Shown here piece after piece: positions 9,076 through 19,473 of a DNA stretch of 64,000 bases (position 1 is the first letter of the stretch; every line of letters starts with the position of its first letter). The DNA comes from Anaerolineales bacterium (GTDB taxonomy: Bacteria > Chloroflexota > Anaerolineae > Anaerolineales > E44-bin32), in the NCBI GenBank assembly GCA_016927115.1, contig JAFGNH010000028.1:153226-217225 (forward strand). Reading direction: 5' to 3'. The translations under genes and the position numbers were made by a program. Under the pieces are notes generated by a model. It saw nothing but the letters and a program-made list of their open reading frames with translations, ran no database searches and was not told the origin of the DNA.

Positions 9076-9891
9076 ATGGACCTGGACCGGCCGCTCCCCA
9101 ACAGGGATCAACTGAGCAGTATGACAGCGCTTGTGCTGATCACACTCAGCCTTGTGCGTCTTGTTGTACTACCGGAGTTCTCTTTCAGCTTTGCCACAAT
9201 GGGGCTGCTGATTGAATTCAAACTCAATACACGGCTGATATTTCTATTCCTTGCTGCAGCGTTGACAACAGCGGGAACCGATTGGCTTGTCCGTTCCCAT
9301 CCAGGCTTCCAATCTGGAAGCCAATCCTTCCAGCACTGGATTATCCCCATGCTGGCTGCCTATGCCGGAGGAGCGCTCGTTACCCAACTGCCGGCAGGGT
9401 CGGCCATGTGGATTGGCCTTGGTTTGATCGTAATTCTGCTTATCAGTGTTCTGATTACGGAATTCATCGTTGTTTCCCCTCAGGATGAAAGATACCCATC
9501 TGCCACAGTCAGCATTTTCGCGCTGGCGTTCCTTCTCCTCACCGGGGGATTCTTCGTTCTGCGCTCAGCCGGTATCCGGATACTTTTCAGCTTTCCTATT
9601 ATCCTCATCATGACTACAGCTGTTGCCTGGCGGCTGCTCCTGCTGCGTTCCCCTGAACCTTCCATCCTTCCCCATGCGGTTAGTATCGGTCTGATCCTGG
9701 CAGAAATACACGCCGGCCTGCACTATTTCCCTGTCCCTCCCCTGCAGGAATCACTGCTTTTATTTATTCTTTCCTATGCTGGAATTGGTCTGATGAGCCT
9801 TCACCTGGAAGACAGAATCAGCCGCCGCTCACTCACAGAGTATGGCCTGATCAGCCTGGTTGCGCTGCTGATGGTTGTTGTATTCCTCTAG
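9076..9891 (+). CDS. Polytopic membrane protein of unknown function
   Basis: A 271-residue, very hydrophobic protein with about eight predicted membrane helices and short loops. It has no recognised catalytic motif. It may belong to the DUF5656-type membrane families of Chloroflexota, but this is from memory and uncertain. The ATG at 9076 lacks a ribosome site and sits on the predicted transcription start. An ATG at 9121 is an alternative. It is divergent from the prepilin peptidase and convergent with the ferredoxins. Confidence 0.7.
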   Translation: MDLDRPLPNRDQLSSMTALVLITLSLVRLVVLPEFSFSFATMGLLIEFKLNTRLIFLFLAAALTTAGTDWLVRSHPGFQSGSQSFQHWIIPMLAAYAGGALVTQLPAGSAMWIGLGLIVILLISVLITEFIVVSPQDERYPSATVSIFALAFLLLTGGFFVLRSAGIRILFSFPIILIMTTAVAWRLLLLRSPEPSILPHAVSIGLILAEIHAGLHYFPVPPLQESLLLFILSYAGIGLMSLHLEDRISRRSLTEYGLISLVALLMVVVFL

Positions 9892-9993
9892 ATCCTGATC
9901 CGGATTTTCCTTTCTATAAAGTCAAAACCTTCGGCATAGCGGGTGGTTTTCTGTTTTGCGCTTCTGCCTCCAATCCTCCAGAACTTTAAACGG

Positions 9994-10019
9994 ACAGGCT
10001 GCCCTGGCAGGCAGCCTGT
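9994..10019. terminator. 10-bp perfect hairpin between convergent genes
   Basis: ACAGGCTGCC and GGCAGCCTGT form a perfect stem with a 6-nt loop between the plus-strand gene ending at 9891 and the minus-strand gene ending at 10058. It is well placed as a shared terminator, though T tracts are weak on both sides. Confidence 0.5.
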
Positions 10020-10057
10020 AATCGGTCTCGTTTATAAAATGGCCAGACACCTTTCAC

Positions 10058-10462
10058 TCAGGCGTCGTAGCCGGGTCCGTTCGAGAAGAAATCAATGTTT
10101 GCCTGAACATCCTCGCTGAGGTCCAGTTCTTCACCAGCCTCAAGCTTTCGGGTGTGCTCCAGGTGCACTGCTTCACCATCATGATTAGTGCCATCGTAAA
10201 CTTGATCATAGCCGGGTGTTCCGGCCGGCATGCTGGTAATTTCACCGCCTTTTGCGACATAATTCGAGGGAACCTCACCCTCTTCATAGATCGCTTCATG
10301 CGGGCATTCGGGGATACAGGCACCACAATCAATACAGCTTTCCGCATCAATATAATACCACGGCCATTGTTCGACAGGTTTCCCTGCTATGATAGCTTCA
10401 ACAGGACATACCTCAGCACAACTGCCATTACGCAAACAGAGACGGGTAATAATACTGGACAT
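10058..10462 (-). CDS. Ferredoxin-type 4Fe-4S protein (paralogue 1)
   Basis: A 134-residue protein with an N-terminal two-cluster ferredoxin fold. Cys43, Cys46, Cys49 (CIDCGAC) and Cys19 form a regular [4Fe-4S] ligand set. The other site is C9xxN12xxC15 with Cys53, so the middle cysteine is replaced by Asn and a [3Fe-4S] or labile cluster is expected. The C-terminal half (about 70 acidic residues) is conserved in the tandem copy at 10651-11064 but unknown to me. It probably carries low-potential electrons in the cytoplasm. The partner enzyme is not evident from neighbours. Confidence 0.85.
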   Translation of the reverse strand: MSSIITRLCLRNGSCAEVCPVEAIIAGKPVEQWPWYYIDAESCIDCGACIPECPHEAIYEEGEVPSNYVAKGGEITSMPAGTPGYDQVYDGTNHDGEAVHLEHTRKLEAGEELDLSEDVQANIDFFSNGPGYDA

Positions 10463-10650
10463 CTGAAAGATTTCCTCCTATGTTAAATATGTTAAAGGAA
10501 AGCGTTCGCTTTCATAAATTCTAAGCTTGACTATAACACTCTTAATTGATAGAGGGAGTATCATCCCTCGATCAGAGAGTCTATTCAAGCATGGAACCAC
10601 GCCCTTGGCAGGGTGACTATCTTACCAATCAAGTAGTGCGATTTTTGTTC

Positions 10651-11064
10651 TCAGCCTTCCAGCACACTGTAACCAGGACCAGATTCAAAGAACGCTGTGT
10701 TCTGATCCACATCAGCGGTGAGATCGACAACCTCACCAGCTTCAAGCGTACGCGTGGAAGCCAGTACCACAGCCTCGCCAACGGCATTTTCACCTTCATA
10801 GGTCTGGTCATAGCCAGGTGTTCCTTTTGGCATGCTGACAATTTCCCCACCCTTTGCTTCATAAGCATCAGGAACATCTTCTTCAGGGAAAATGGCATTG
10901 AAGGGACACTCAGCTTCGCAAGCTCCACAGTCAATGCAGGTATCTGCATCGATATAATACCAGGGCCATTGATCCACAGGTTCCCCCGGGACAATACAAT
11001 CTACAGGACACACATCCACACACCCTGAATCTCTCAGGCACAAACGGGTTATCCGGTGAGGCAT
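10651..11064 (-). CDS. Ferredoxin-type 4Fe-4S protein (paralogue 2)
   Basis: A 137-residue tandem paralogue of the preceding protein. It keeps the regular cluster (CIDCGAC plus the CP cysteine of CVDVCP), while the second site reads C9xxD12xxC15. Asp at this position is the arrangement of the Pyrococcus furiosus ferredoxin, where Asp can ligate a [4Fe-4S] cluster and the fourth iron is easily lost. The acidic C-terminal extension is shared with paralogue 1. The two copies therefore may differ in redox potential. The start ATG at 11064 follows AAGGAGCG. Confidence 0.87.
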   Translation of the reverse strand: MPHRITRLCLRDSGCVDVCPVDCIVPGEPVDQWPWYYIDADTCIDCGACEAECPFNAIFPEEDVPDAYEAKGGEIVSMPKGTPGYDQTYEGENAVGEAVVLASTRTLEAGEVVDLTADVDQNTAFFESGPGYSVLEG

Positions 11065-11476
11065 AGTACGCTCCTTTTACTCTTTTCCATCTTATTTATT
11101 GGTTTTATAGGGTAAGCTCGCCCCTGTCAGTCAGGACGTTGGCTTTCTCCCGGATCTCCCGCTTTATCAAAAACCAATACGGGAGAAGTTCAATCTTCAG
11201 GCTAATTCGTTATAAAGGTATCATACTTTGAACCACGAGCAAAATGCAATCTCAAAAACCTGATAAACATCCTGATTATGGTCTGTCATGTGTCGCTCAG
11301 ATTCGGTAAATTGTGCATACTGGGGAAAAACTGAACTTCCTCTGCCTGAACCAGGTTGAAAAAAGAGTGAGTGATTGACCGCGTTTTAAAAATCAAGTAC
11401 CATCCTTCCATGTCCAGATTTGGCAGAAAATTATCAGAATTCCATCAGCTACCTGAGCCCCGGTGAGGATTATACA
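11065..11476. other. Intergenic region between ferredoxin and transporter genes
   Basis: About 410 bp between divergently transcribed genes. It holds an imperfect inverted repeat (TCTCCCG at 11155-11161 with CGGGAGA at 11180-11186) and presumably both promoters. No gene is supported. If the transporter uses the upstream TTG at 11420, the gap is 355 bp. Confidence 0.5.
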
Positions 11477-12421
11477 TTGTCAAAAAAAACAAAAGGGTTC
11501 CATCCTTATGCAGCGGTAACGATTGGCATCATCGGAGCCTCATCTTCCTCAATACTGATTCGCTTTGCGCAGGAGAATGCACCATCTCTTGTCATTGCTG
11601 CGTACAGGATGTTGATCTCATCAGCAATCCTGTGGTTATACATTTTACTAACACGAGATTCCACCGTGCGTTCAACTGACAGACATTCGATCCGGATGGG
11701 CATCCTTTCAGGGTTCTTCCTGTCTGTCCATTTTGCCACCTGGATCACATCGCTGGAGTACACCACCATTACCAGCTCCGTTGTTCTGGTAACCACATCC
11801 CCTCTTTTCGTCGCTGCTCTATCCCCCATCTTGTTAAAAGAAAAAATCCGCAGTTGGACAATTCTGGGGCTTTTCTTTGCTTTTTCGGGTGCTGCGCTGA
11901 TTGCAGCCGCCGATAGCCGAGTATCTCTGGCCACTCTGCAATCCCTGAACCCGGCTAATCTTACACGAAGAGCTGTAACGGGTGATTTTCTTGCCCTTGC
12001 GGGGGCTGCGGCGGGCGCAGGGTACATTCTTATAGGTCGGGATCTCAGAAAGCGTATCTCGCTGCTGCCATACATAACCATCAGCTACAGTTCAGCAGCT
12101 GTAATCCTGCTGGGCATGGCACTGCTTTTCCACCAGCCCATTATGGCTTACCCACCTGAGACGTTTCTCTGGTTCCTGCTCCTGGCGCTGATCCCTCAGC
12201 TTATCGCACACTCCTCAATGAATTGGGCGCTGCGTTTTCTGCCAGCTGCATTCGTTTCCATCAGCCTGCTGGGAGAGCCGATCGGCACATCTATCCTTGC
12301 ATATATCATATTCCAGGAACTGCCAGCCAGGCTGACTCTTGTCGGCGCAAGCCTGATTTTTCTCGGCATTGTATTTGCTTCCCGATCAACCTCAGGTGCC
12401 GGTCAGAAAGTATCTTCCTGA
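11477..12421 (+). CDS. DMT-superfamily (EamA) transporter
   Basis: A 314-residue protein with ten predicted membrane helices arranged as two EamA repeats (for example SSILIRFAQENAP in repeat 1 and FVSISLLGEPIGTSILAY in repeat 2, the typical E-P-containing helix). This family exports or imports amino acids, nucleosides or other small metabolites. The substrate cannot be told. The chosen TTG at 11477 has GTGAGGA eight bases upstream. A TTG at 11420 would add 19 residues but lacks a ribosome site. Confidence 0.85.
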   Translation: MSKKTKGFHPYAAVTIGIIGASSSSILIRFAQENAPSLVIAAYRMLISSAILWLYILLTRDSTVRSTDRHSIRMGILSGFFLSVHFATWITSLEYTTITSSVVLVTTSPLFVAALSPILLKEKIRSWTILGLFFAFSGAALIAAADSRVSLATLQSLNPANLTRRAVTGDFLALAGAAAGAGYILIGRDLRKRISLLPYITISYSSAAVILLGMALLFHQPIMAYPPETFLWFLLLALIPQLIAHSSMNWALRFLPAAFVSISLLGEPIGTSILAYIIFQELPARLTLVGASLIFLGIVFASRSTSGAGQKVSS

Positions 12422-12468
12422 TCTTCTCCGGGGTTGCATAACGCAACAGGAACCACAACACTCGCCTC

Positions 12469-12494
12469 CGGTTTTAACACACATCTTAAAACCG
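12469..12494 (+). terminator. 9-bp inverted repeat after the EamA gene
   Basis: CGGTTTTAA and TTAAAACCG pair exactly across an 8-nt loop, 48 bp past the transporter stop codon. The following sequence is only mildly T-rich. It could terminate the transporter transcript. Confidence 0.4.
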
Positions 12495-12664
12495 ATCACT
12501 TCTGTTGGTAACCTTGTTACTCCTGTTTTTTCGTAATTTAAAACAACCACTCATGTTTTATCTAAAAAACGCAGTATAATCCAGATGTCATTTCGGACCG
12601 ATATTCACTCCCACGAAAAACGTAGCTATTACCTTACCGGAGTGAGTCAAGAAGGAGAATTTCC

Positions 12665-12853
12665 ATGCAGATACGCTGTTATCGCTGCGGATGGAGCATT
12701 CAGATCAAGAAAGAAGAAGCTGAGTTTGCTCTTGAAGCATTAAAAGAGAGCGGCGGCAATCATTACAATGTCCGCTGCAGCAAATGCCGAAACACAAACC
12801 GGGTGTCACTTGAACAGCTGGAACAAACTGTTCCCCCCAAACAGGCTGAATAA
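12665..12853 (+). CDS. Small zinc-ribbon protein
   Basis: A 62-residue protein with two CxxC knuckles (CYRC near residue 5 and CSKC near residue 38), the pattern of a single zinc ribbon. The ATG follows GAAGGAG, and a perfect TATAAT lies at 12575-12580, so it is a genuine monocistronic gene. Such small ribbons bind nucleic acid or proteins. The partner is unknown. Confidence 0.8.
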   Translation: MQIRCYRCGWSIQIKKEEAEFALEALKESGGNHYNVRCSKCRNTNRVSLEQLEQTVPPKQAE

Positions 12854-12893
12854 ATAACTGTTTTGTACAACCACTCATGAAAAGAATACAGGG

Positions 12894-12913
12894 AGCGCCA
12901 GTTTGCTGGCGCT
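12894..12913 (+). terminator. Hairpin after the zinc-ribbon gene
   Basis: AGCGCCAG and CTGGCGCT form a perfect 8-bp stem with a TTTG loop, 40 bp after the stop codon, followed by TCTTATGTAT. Likely an intrinsic terminator. Confidence 0.65.
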
Positions 12914-13085
12914 TCTTATGTATATTATCCCCAACTTTTTTCCGGAAGCTATTAACTATGCGCCGATCCCAGGGCATACCTTCAATCATAAAAACCCGGC
13001 AAAACCGTGCAGGATTAACTTACGCAGGCTCGAATACCTGTATGGGTACTTGTTCTCTGGTTACATAATCCTCAGGCTGGCATGC

Positions 13086-13679
13086 CTATCGGTACAAGCA
13101 TTGAGCTGCAATTTCCCCTGCAACCTCTGGCAGCAGGAGATGGTGGTACAGCCTGCCCTCCCGGACTCTGCGCCGAATATCTGAAGCGGATATTTGTACC
13201 ATGGGAGCCTCTAGAAATCGAACCTTCTTCCTCAGTCCTGGAAGATCCTTTTCCAAAACCGCCAGGTCCACCTCCACATCAGGTCTGGAAAGAACTGCCA
13301 GCATTTCTATTTCCTCAAGAAAAGCTGCTGACTCATACCAGAAAGGCAGATCCCGCAGGGAGTCTCCGCCAATCAGATATATAAAGGTTTCTCCCGGATA
13401 TTGCTTCTTCAACCATCGGATGGTGCCAATTGCGTAATGTGGTGGAGGGCGATCGATATCAGCCATGGAAAGCTCAAAATCGACTTCACCAGCGATCGCT
13501 ATTGTTACCATATTAATCCGGTCCTGCAGGGACGCCCCAACTCTATCCGGTTTATGCGGGGGGGACGCCGTAAGCACCCAGAGCAGTTTTGTTAAACCGA
13601 AGGTTTCGAACGCTTCTACTGCCAGGATACGATGCCCCAGATGTGGCGGGTCAAAAGTGCCACCCAAAACACCTATCAT
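13086..13679 (-). CDS. nadD: Nicotinate-nucleotide adenylyltransferase
   Basis: A 197-residue enzyme that transfers AMP to nicotinate mononucleotide in NAD synthesis. The nucleotidyltransferase motif GGTFDPPHLGH is near residue 6, SPPHKPD follows at about residue 40, and the C-terminal ISASDIRRRV is the ISxTxIR-type motif. The start ATG at 13679 overlaps the obgE stop as ATGA. A GTG at 13688 is an alternative. The obgE-nadD pair is a common bacterial arrangement. Confidence 0.95.
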   Translation of the reverse strand: MIGVLGGTFDPPHLGHRILAVEAFETFGLTKLLWVLTASPPHKPDRVGASLQDRINMVTIAIAGEVDFELSMADIDRPPPHYAIGTIRWLKKQYPGETFIYLIGGDSLRDLPFWYESAAFLEEIEMLAVLSRPDVEVDLAVLEKDLPGLRKKVRFLEAPMVQISASDIRRRVREGRLYHHLLLPEVAGEIAAQCLYR

Positions 13680-14938
13680 GCCATCCACTCGAATTCATAC
13701 TCGCCGATGCGTACGAAATCACCAGTTTTGGCTCCGGCATCTGCGAGTGCTTTTTCAATCCCAATTTCCCGGAGCATCCGCTGGAAGCGGCGCACAGCCT
13801 CTTCATATTCCCAGTAAGTCATGGCAGCAGCGCGCTCGACCGCTTCCCCCTCTACCCGCCAGACACCGTCCATATCGCGGCCAACCGTGAAGAATTCCGG
13901 ATCCGCTTCAGGACGGTAGATGGGTATTTCTTCCACCTGCTCTTCGACAGACTGCATCTGCAGAAACCGGTGTGCTTCCCACAAAACCGGGCGCAGATTC
14001 TTGTGGGCCAATGCGGAAACTGAAAACACTTTCTGGCCTTTAGCTTTAAAGGCCTGCTCCAGTTGTGGCAACCGGTCAGCAACTTCTGGTTGATCAATCT
14101 TGTTCAGGACAACAACCTGTGGTTTGGTGCCAAGTGTGGGATCGAACAGAGCTAATTCAGAGAGGATCTGAGAATAATCCAGCAGTGGTTCCTTAGCCCC
14201 TCCATCGATCATATGGATCAGAACCCTGGTGCGTTGGATATGACGTAAAAATTGAAATCCCAGCCCTTGACCCTCATGAGCGCCTTCGATAAGCCCGGGA
14301 ATATCAGCCAGAACCAGTTGAATATCATCATCCAGTTCGGCAACACCCAGATTAGGGGTGAGTGTGGTAAAAGGATACCCTGCGATTTTTGGTCGGGCAT
14401 TGGTTACAGCTGCCAGAAACGTGGATTTGCCTGCATTGGGCATGCCCACTATGCCGATGTCAGCCAACAGCTTCAACTCCAGCCTCAGCTGACGTTCGAC
14501 ACCAGGCTCCCCCTTTTCCGCCATACGAGGTGCCTGATTGCGGGAAGATGCAAAACGGGCGTTACCCCGGCCACCGTGCCCTCCACGGGCAACCACAAAT
14601 TCCTGCCCTTTTGATAGCATATCCACAATGAGTTCGCCGGTCTTATCATCATAAACCAGAGTACCCGGCGGAATCTTTATTTCCAGTGCCTCAGCGGATT
14701 TTCCAGTCTGATTCTTGCCGCCTCCATTCACGCCATTCTCTGCGCGAAAGATGCGCTGCTTTCGGAAGGAATAGAGCGTGTTCAGATGTGTGTTCACAAC
14801 CAGAACAATATCACCGCCGGTACCACCATCACCACCATCCGGGCCACCGCGCGGCACATATTTTTCCTTTCGGAAATGAACTACACCGTTCCCACCTTTC
14901 CCGGAAACGACCTGGATCACTGCTTCATCAACAAACAT
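13676..14938 (-). CDS. obgE: GTPase Obg
   Basis: A 420-residue ribosome-associated GTPase. It shows the Gly-rich Obg fold (residues 1-158, with GGxGG-type repeats), the G domain with G1 GMPNAGKST, G3 DIPG and G4 NKID, and a C-terminal OCT domain. It acts in late 50S assembly and stress control. Length is normal. It is translationally coupled to nadD by an ATGA overlap and is divergent from rex. Confidence 0.97.
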   Translation of the reverse strand: MFVDEAVIQVVSGKGGNGVVHFRKEKYVPRGGPDGGDGGTGGDIVLVVNTHLNTLYSFRKQRIFRAENGVNGGGKNQTGKSAEALEIKIPPGTLVYDDKTGELIVDMLSKGQEFVVARGGHGGRGNARFASSRNQAPRMAEKGEPGVERQLRLELKLLADIGIVGMPNAGKSTFLAAVTNARPKIAGYPFTTLTPNLGVAELDDDIQLVLADIPGLIEGAHEGQGLGFQFLRHIQRTRVLIHMIDGGAKEPLLDYSQILSELALFDPTLGTKPQVVVLNKIDQPEVADRLPQLEQAFKAKGQKVFSVSALAHKNLRPVLWEAHRFLQMQSVEEQVEEIPIYRPEADPEFFTVGRDMDGVWRVEGEAVERAAAMTYWEYEEAVRRFQRMLREIGIEKALADAGAKTGDFVRIGEYEFEWMA

Positions 14939-15186
14939 GGATTAAACTGTCCTTTCGCAACCAGTCTGACTGTGATTATATCACCCACCACCAGGCCACA
15001 TTATCATGCCGGCATCCGTGATATCCATTGCCTTTCCACGTTCACTCAACCTCGTTGATCCAGTCGGGATGGAAATAACCAGCATTCCCCACCGCTGATT
15101 GATGGTTTCTCTTGAGAGCCGGAATTGCATTTTTCCCATTTCAATGCTTTAAATGAAACGGTACCGCGCTTACACCGGAGGACAGC

Positions 15187-15807
15187 ATGCCAGATACATC
15201 AATACCAGAAATTGTAATCGGACGACTCCCTATTTACCTGCGGACTCTCAGCCGTATGGCTGCTGCCGGCAAAGTCTATACATCCAGCCACGAATTGGGA
15301 CAGCATCTGGGGATCTCCTCAGCACAGATCAGAAAGGATCTATCTCACTTCGGGGAATTCGGGAAACAGGGAACAGGGTATAACATTTCCTTTCTCACCG
15401 CCCAGCTGAAACGAATCCTGAAAGTGGACTCTGTCCAGGATGTCGCCCTTATCGGTGTCGGTGACCTTGGAAGGGCGATCGCCCATTATCAAGGCTTCCT
15501 CGATCGGGGTTTCCGTGTTACTGCCCTGTTTGACAACGATCCTGAGAAAATCGGAACAAAGATCGGCGGCCTTGTCATCCAGGATTATGAAAGGATGGAA
15601 ACAGATATCCGTCAGCAAGAAATCCGTATAGCCATGCTGGCCGTCCCCTTTACAGAAGCACAAAACGCAACCGATATCCTGGTCAAGGCTGGTATCCAGG
15701 CCATCCTCAGCTATGCGCCCATCTCCATTAAAGTGCCTGCTCATGTCCATGTGGAATATATCGACCCGGTACTTCATTTGCAGAAGATGACCTTTTTTCT
15801 TGAATAA
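15187..15807 (+). CDS. rex: Redox-sensing transcriptional repressor Rex
   Basis: A 206-residue protein. The N-terminal winged helix (about residues 10-75, SSAQIRKDLSHFGEFG is the recognition region) is followed by a Rossmann domain with GVGDLGRA near residue 90 that binds NADH/NAD+. Rex represses fermentation and respiration genes when NADH is low and releases DNA when NADH rises. The ATG follows CCGGAGGA. No clear Rex operator was seen in its own upstream region. It is a candidate regulator of hydrogenase or alcohol dehydrogenase genes elsewhere in the window, which is inference. Confidence 0.95.
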   Translation: MPDTSIPEIVIGRLPIYLRTLSRMAAAGKVYTSSHELGQHLGISSAQIRKDLSHFGEFGKQGTGYNISFLTAQLKRILKVDSVQDVALIGVGDLGRAIAHYQGFLDRGFRVTALFDNDPEKIGTKIGGLVIQDYERMETDIRQQEIRIAMLAVPFTEAQNATDILVKAGIQAILSYAPISIKVPAHVHVEYIDPVLHLQKMTFFLE

Positions 15808-16209
15808 AACAACCGCATCACTTGTCAGATATGAACAGGATCTGCCGGTAAAAGCTGATTCCCAGCCGGATGACCGGCAATCTAATCCATGAAAACCCGG
15901 AACCAGGCAGGTCCGGGTCACTGGTGCATGGAAACCACCCGGTTCAGATGTACAGATCGGCTCAGGTAAACACCCGGTATGGTGTATCTTTATCCTTTTT
16001 CCAATTTGACTAGATTGTACTGAAAGAATGCGCGCTGAAGCTGCCATGGAAAATTAGGCCCTGGTCTGAGTTCACCGCACAATAAAGAAGCCAGGGTCCT
16101 GCTGCGACGCCTGGAGCGGATCTCCTGAAAAGGTGCTGGTTTTCACAGAAAATAAAAGGGGCTGTCGCAGGACAGCCCCCCGATAACACCAAAACTCTAT
16201 AACCAGCAC
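15808..16209. other. Intergenic region between convergent rex and mreB-like genes
   Basis: About 400 bp between genes that end toward each other. It holds the strong minus-strand terminator at 16158-16179 and a 7-bp stem (ACCCGGA/TCCGGGT, about 15895-15918) that may end the rex transcript. No gene is supported. Confidence 0.6.
16158..16179 (-). terminator. Intrinsic terminator of the ATP synthase/mreB-like unit
   Basis: GGGGCTGTC and GACAGCCCC form a 9-bp perfect stem with a 4-nt loop. On the minus strand it is followed by TTTTATTTTC. It lies 31 bp past the mreB-like stop codon. Confidence 0.88.
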
Positions 16210-17217
16210 TCACACCACAGGCAAACTGCGCTTGAGGCGGTCCAGCATGGTCAGCGCCCTGCTTGCACCGATAACATTGCAGGTGACGGGTTCTTCAGCC
16301 AGATACGCAGCAACACCGGTCTCACGCGTTAACCACTTATCAATTCCACGAAGCAGCGCCCCTCCACCACATATCACCATGCCCCTGTCGATAATATCGG
16401 AAGCCAATTCAGGTGGGGTCCGTTCAAGAACATTCCGCACCGCCACTACTTGCAGCTGCAGGGTTTCCTGAATAGCTTCAACCACCTCACTTGTTTCGAT
16501 CACAACCGTTCTGGGCAGGCCGGTCACCTGGTCCTGACCCTGGACCTCCATGGATTTTTCCTCTTCCTGGGGAATGGCGGATCCGATGCGAATCTTGACG
16601 ACCTCCGCTGTTCGCTGGCCGATGACCAGGCCATACTTCTTGCGGATGTAAGTAGCAATAGCATCATCAAGATCCAGGCCGCCCAGGCGCGCAGTGTCGG
16701 CCACAACGATCCCGGCCATTGATAGAACGGCAGCCTGCGTAACGCCGCCACCCATTACCACCACGAGGTTCCCGGAAGGAGTGGAAATGGGCAAACCGAC
16801 CCCGATCGCAGCAGCCATTGGTTCCTGGATCAGGTATACTTCGCGGCTTCCAACCTGTAGAGCCGCCTCATGAACCGCCCTGCTCTCGACGCTGGTGACC
16901 CCATAAGGGACGGTAACCATAAGCTTGGGCTTGAAGAGGCGTGTTGAGCCGGTAACTTTTTCAACAAAGTACCGGAGCATCTCATAGGTAATCTCAAAAT
17001 CTGCAATAACCCCGCTGCGCATCGGTCGCATCACCTGGATCATCTCCGGGACGCGTCCTTCCATATCGCGGGCAGCCTGTCCGGTTTCTACAATTTTCAT
17101 CATCTCAATATCAACAGCAGCAATCGTCGGCTCATGGAGTACGACTTTGCCATTTTCGCAGATCAATATATTCACGGTACCAAGATCGATACCTAATTCT
17201 TTTCCAAAAAGTCCCAT
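16210..17217 (-). CDS. MreB/Mbl-family actin-like protein with altered phosphate-2 motif
   Basis: A 335-residue bacterial actin homologue, normal in length. The phosphate-1 motif GIDLGTVN (9-16) and the QEP loop with the catalytic Glu (132) are present. The phosphate-2 segment, usually DIGGGTTE, reads VMGGGVTQ (154-161): the Mg-coordinating Asp is Val and the last Glu is Gln. MreB forms membrane filaments that guide the cell-wall machinery. The change could slow or abolish ATP hydrolysis. It starts 4 bp after atpC and is probably co-transcribed with it. mreC and mreD are not nearby, so a canonical MreB may exist elsewhere. Confidence 0.88.
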   Translation of the reverse strand: MGLFGKELGIDLGTVNILICENGKVVLHEPTIAAVDIEMMKIVETGQAARDMEGRVPEMIQVMRPMRSGVIADFEITYEMLRYFVEKVTGSTRLFKPKLMVTVPYGVTSVESRAVHEAALQVGSREVYLIQEPMAAAIGVGLPISTPSGNLVVVMGGGVTQAAVLSMAGIVVADTARLGGLDLDDAIATYIRKKYGLVIGQRTAEVVKIRIGSAIPQEEEKSMEVQGQDQVTGLPRTVVIETSEVVEAIQETLQLQVVAVRNVLERTPPELASDIIDRGMVICGGGALLRGIDKWLTRETGVAAYLAEEPVTCNVIGASRALTMLDRLKRSLPVV

Positions 17218-17221
17218 ATAC

Positions 17222-17674
17222 TTAAGTGTCCTCTACAGAATCCCTGCGAGAGCGTCTCCGACTGGTACGGCGAAAACGCTGTACAGCTTCCAACCGCAGC
17301 ATAGAGCGACGAAGAGCTGCTTCAACAGCAAGGTATTCTTCTGTATTTCGGGATGGTATCTGCTTGAGTAGATCTTCCGCACGTCTTCGTGCTGCTTCTG
17401 CGCGCTCATAATCGATCTCATCAATATGTTCACCTACATCCGCCAGGACTATGACCATATCGGGGCGGGCTTCCAGCACGCCACCGCTTACGGTGAACAA
17501 TTCTTCAATCCCTCCGTGGCGGATTTTCAAAACGCCATAATCCAGCTTGGTGAGCAGTGGAGTATGATTAGGCAGGATACCGAGTTCTCCCAGTGTGGTT
17601 GGCGCAACAACAATATCAACATCGCCTTGAAAAAGAAGTTTATCTTGAGTTGCGATTTCACAGCGCAGTGTCAT
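17222..17674 (-). CDS. atpC: F1 ATP synthase epsilon subunit
   Basis: A 150-residue protein. The N-terminal beta sandwich (with GELGILPNHTPLL near residue 28) and a C-terminal helical hairpin rich in Arg and Ala identify epsilon. It is part of the central rotor stalk and can inhibit hydrolysis. The C-terminus has an unusually basic tail (RRTSRRRSRRD). A 346-bp gap separates it from atpD, longer than usual, so it may have its own promoter. Confidence 0.95.
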   Translation of the reverse strand: MTLRCEIATQDKLLFQGDVDIVVAPTTLGELGILPNHTPLLTKLDYGVLKIRHGGIEELFTVSGGVLEARPDMVIVLADVGEHIDEIDYERAEAARRRAEDLLKQIPSRNTEEYLAVEAALRRSMLRLEAVQRFRRTSRRRSRRDSVEDT

Positions 17675-18020
17675 AGATTTCCTCTTCCATACTCAGGAAG
17701 TAATTCCCAATCAGCAAAACCGTTTTTCACCGGCAACTTCATCACAACGTTCAGGTATCACATCAGGTATGCTGTGCCAGGCAATAGCCGCAGGAGTATT
17801 ATAACTTCTTTTCCTTTCGCCAAACCCTGCCAAAATGGTAGTCTATTTTTACCAGAAAATGATCGGTCTGCTCCTCTTCACTCTTGTCAGATCCGATTTC
17901 GAATCCAGTAAACCCGCTTAACAGCTTCAACCGAACAGAACAGGAAGGCCGGGTACTTGCCGGACTTTGACAGCAGGAAAGGGTTTCCTTCACGCCGGGA
18001 CCGGATCCTTCTATCTCTAT
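17675..18020. other. Gap between atpD and atpC
   Basis: 346 bp inside an otherwise tight ATP synthase cluster. No gene, repeat or convincing terminator was found. It may carry a promoter for atpC and the mreB-like gene. Confidence 0.5.
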
Positions 18021-19424
<1,404 letters not shown>

Positions 19425-19473
19425 TCATGCCTCCAGAAAACAAGCCGGAACCAACCTGTATAGGAAAGGTATT

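Noticed and set aside
15133..15160. Rex operator upstream of rex
   Set aside because: The inverted repeat TTTCA...TGAAA has the wrong orientation and spacing for the TTGTGA-N-TCACAA type site.
15340..16047. 235-codon minus-strand frame opposite rex
   Set aside because: It overlaps a certain rex gene and its composition is that of an antisense shadow.
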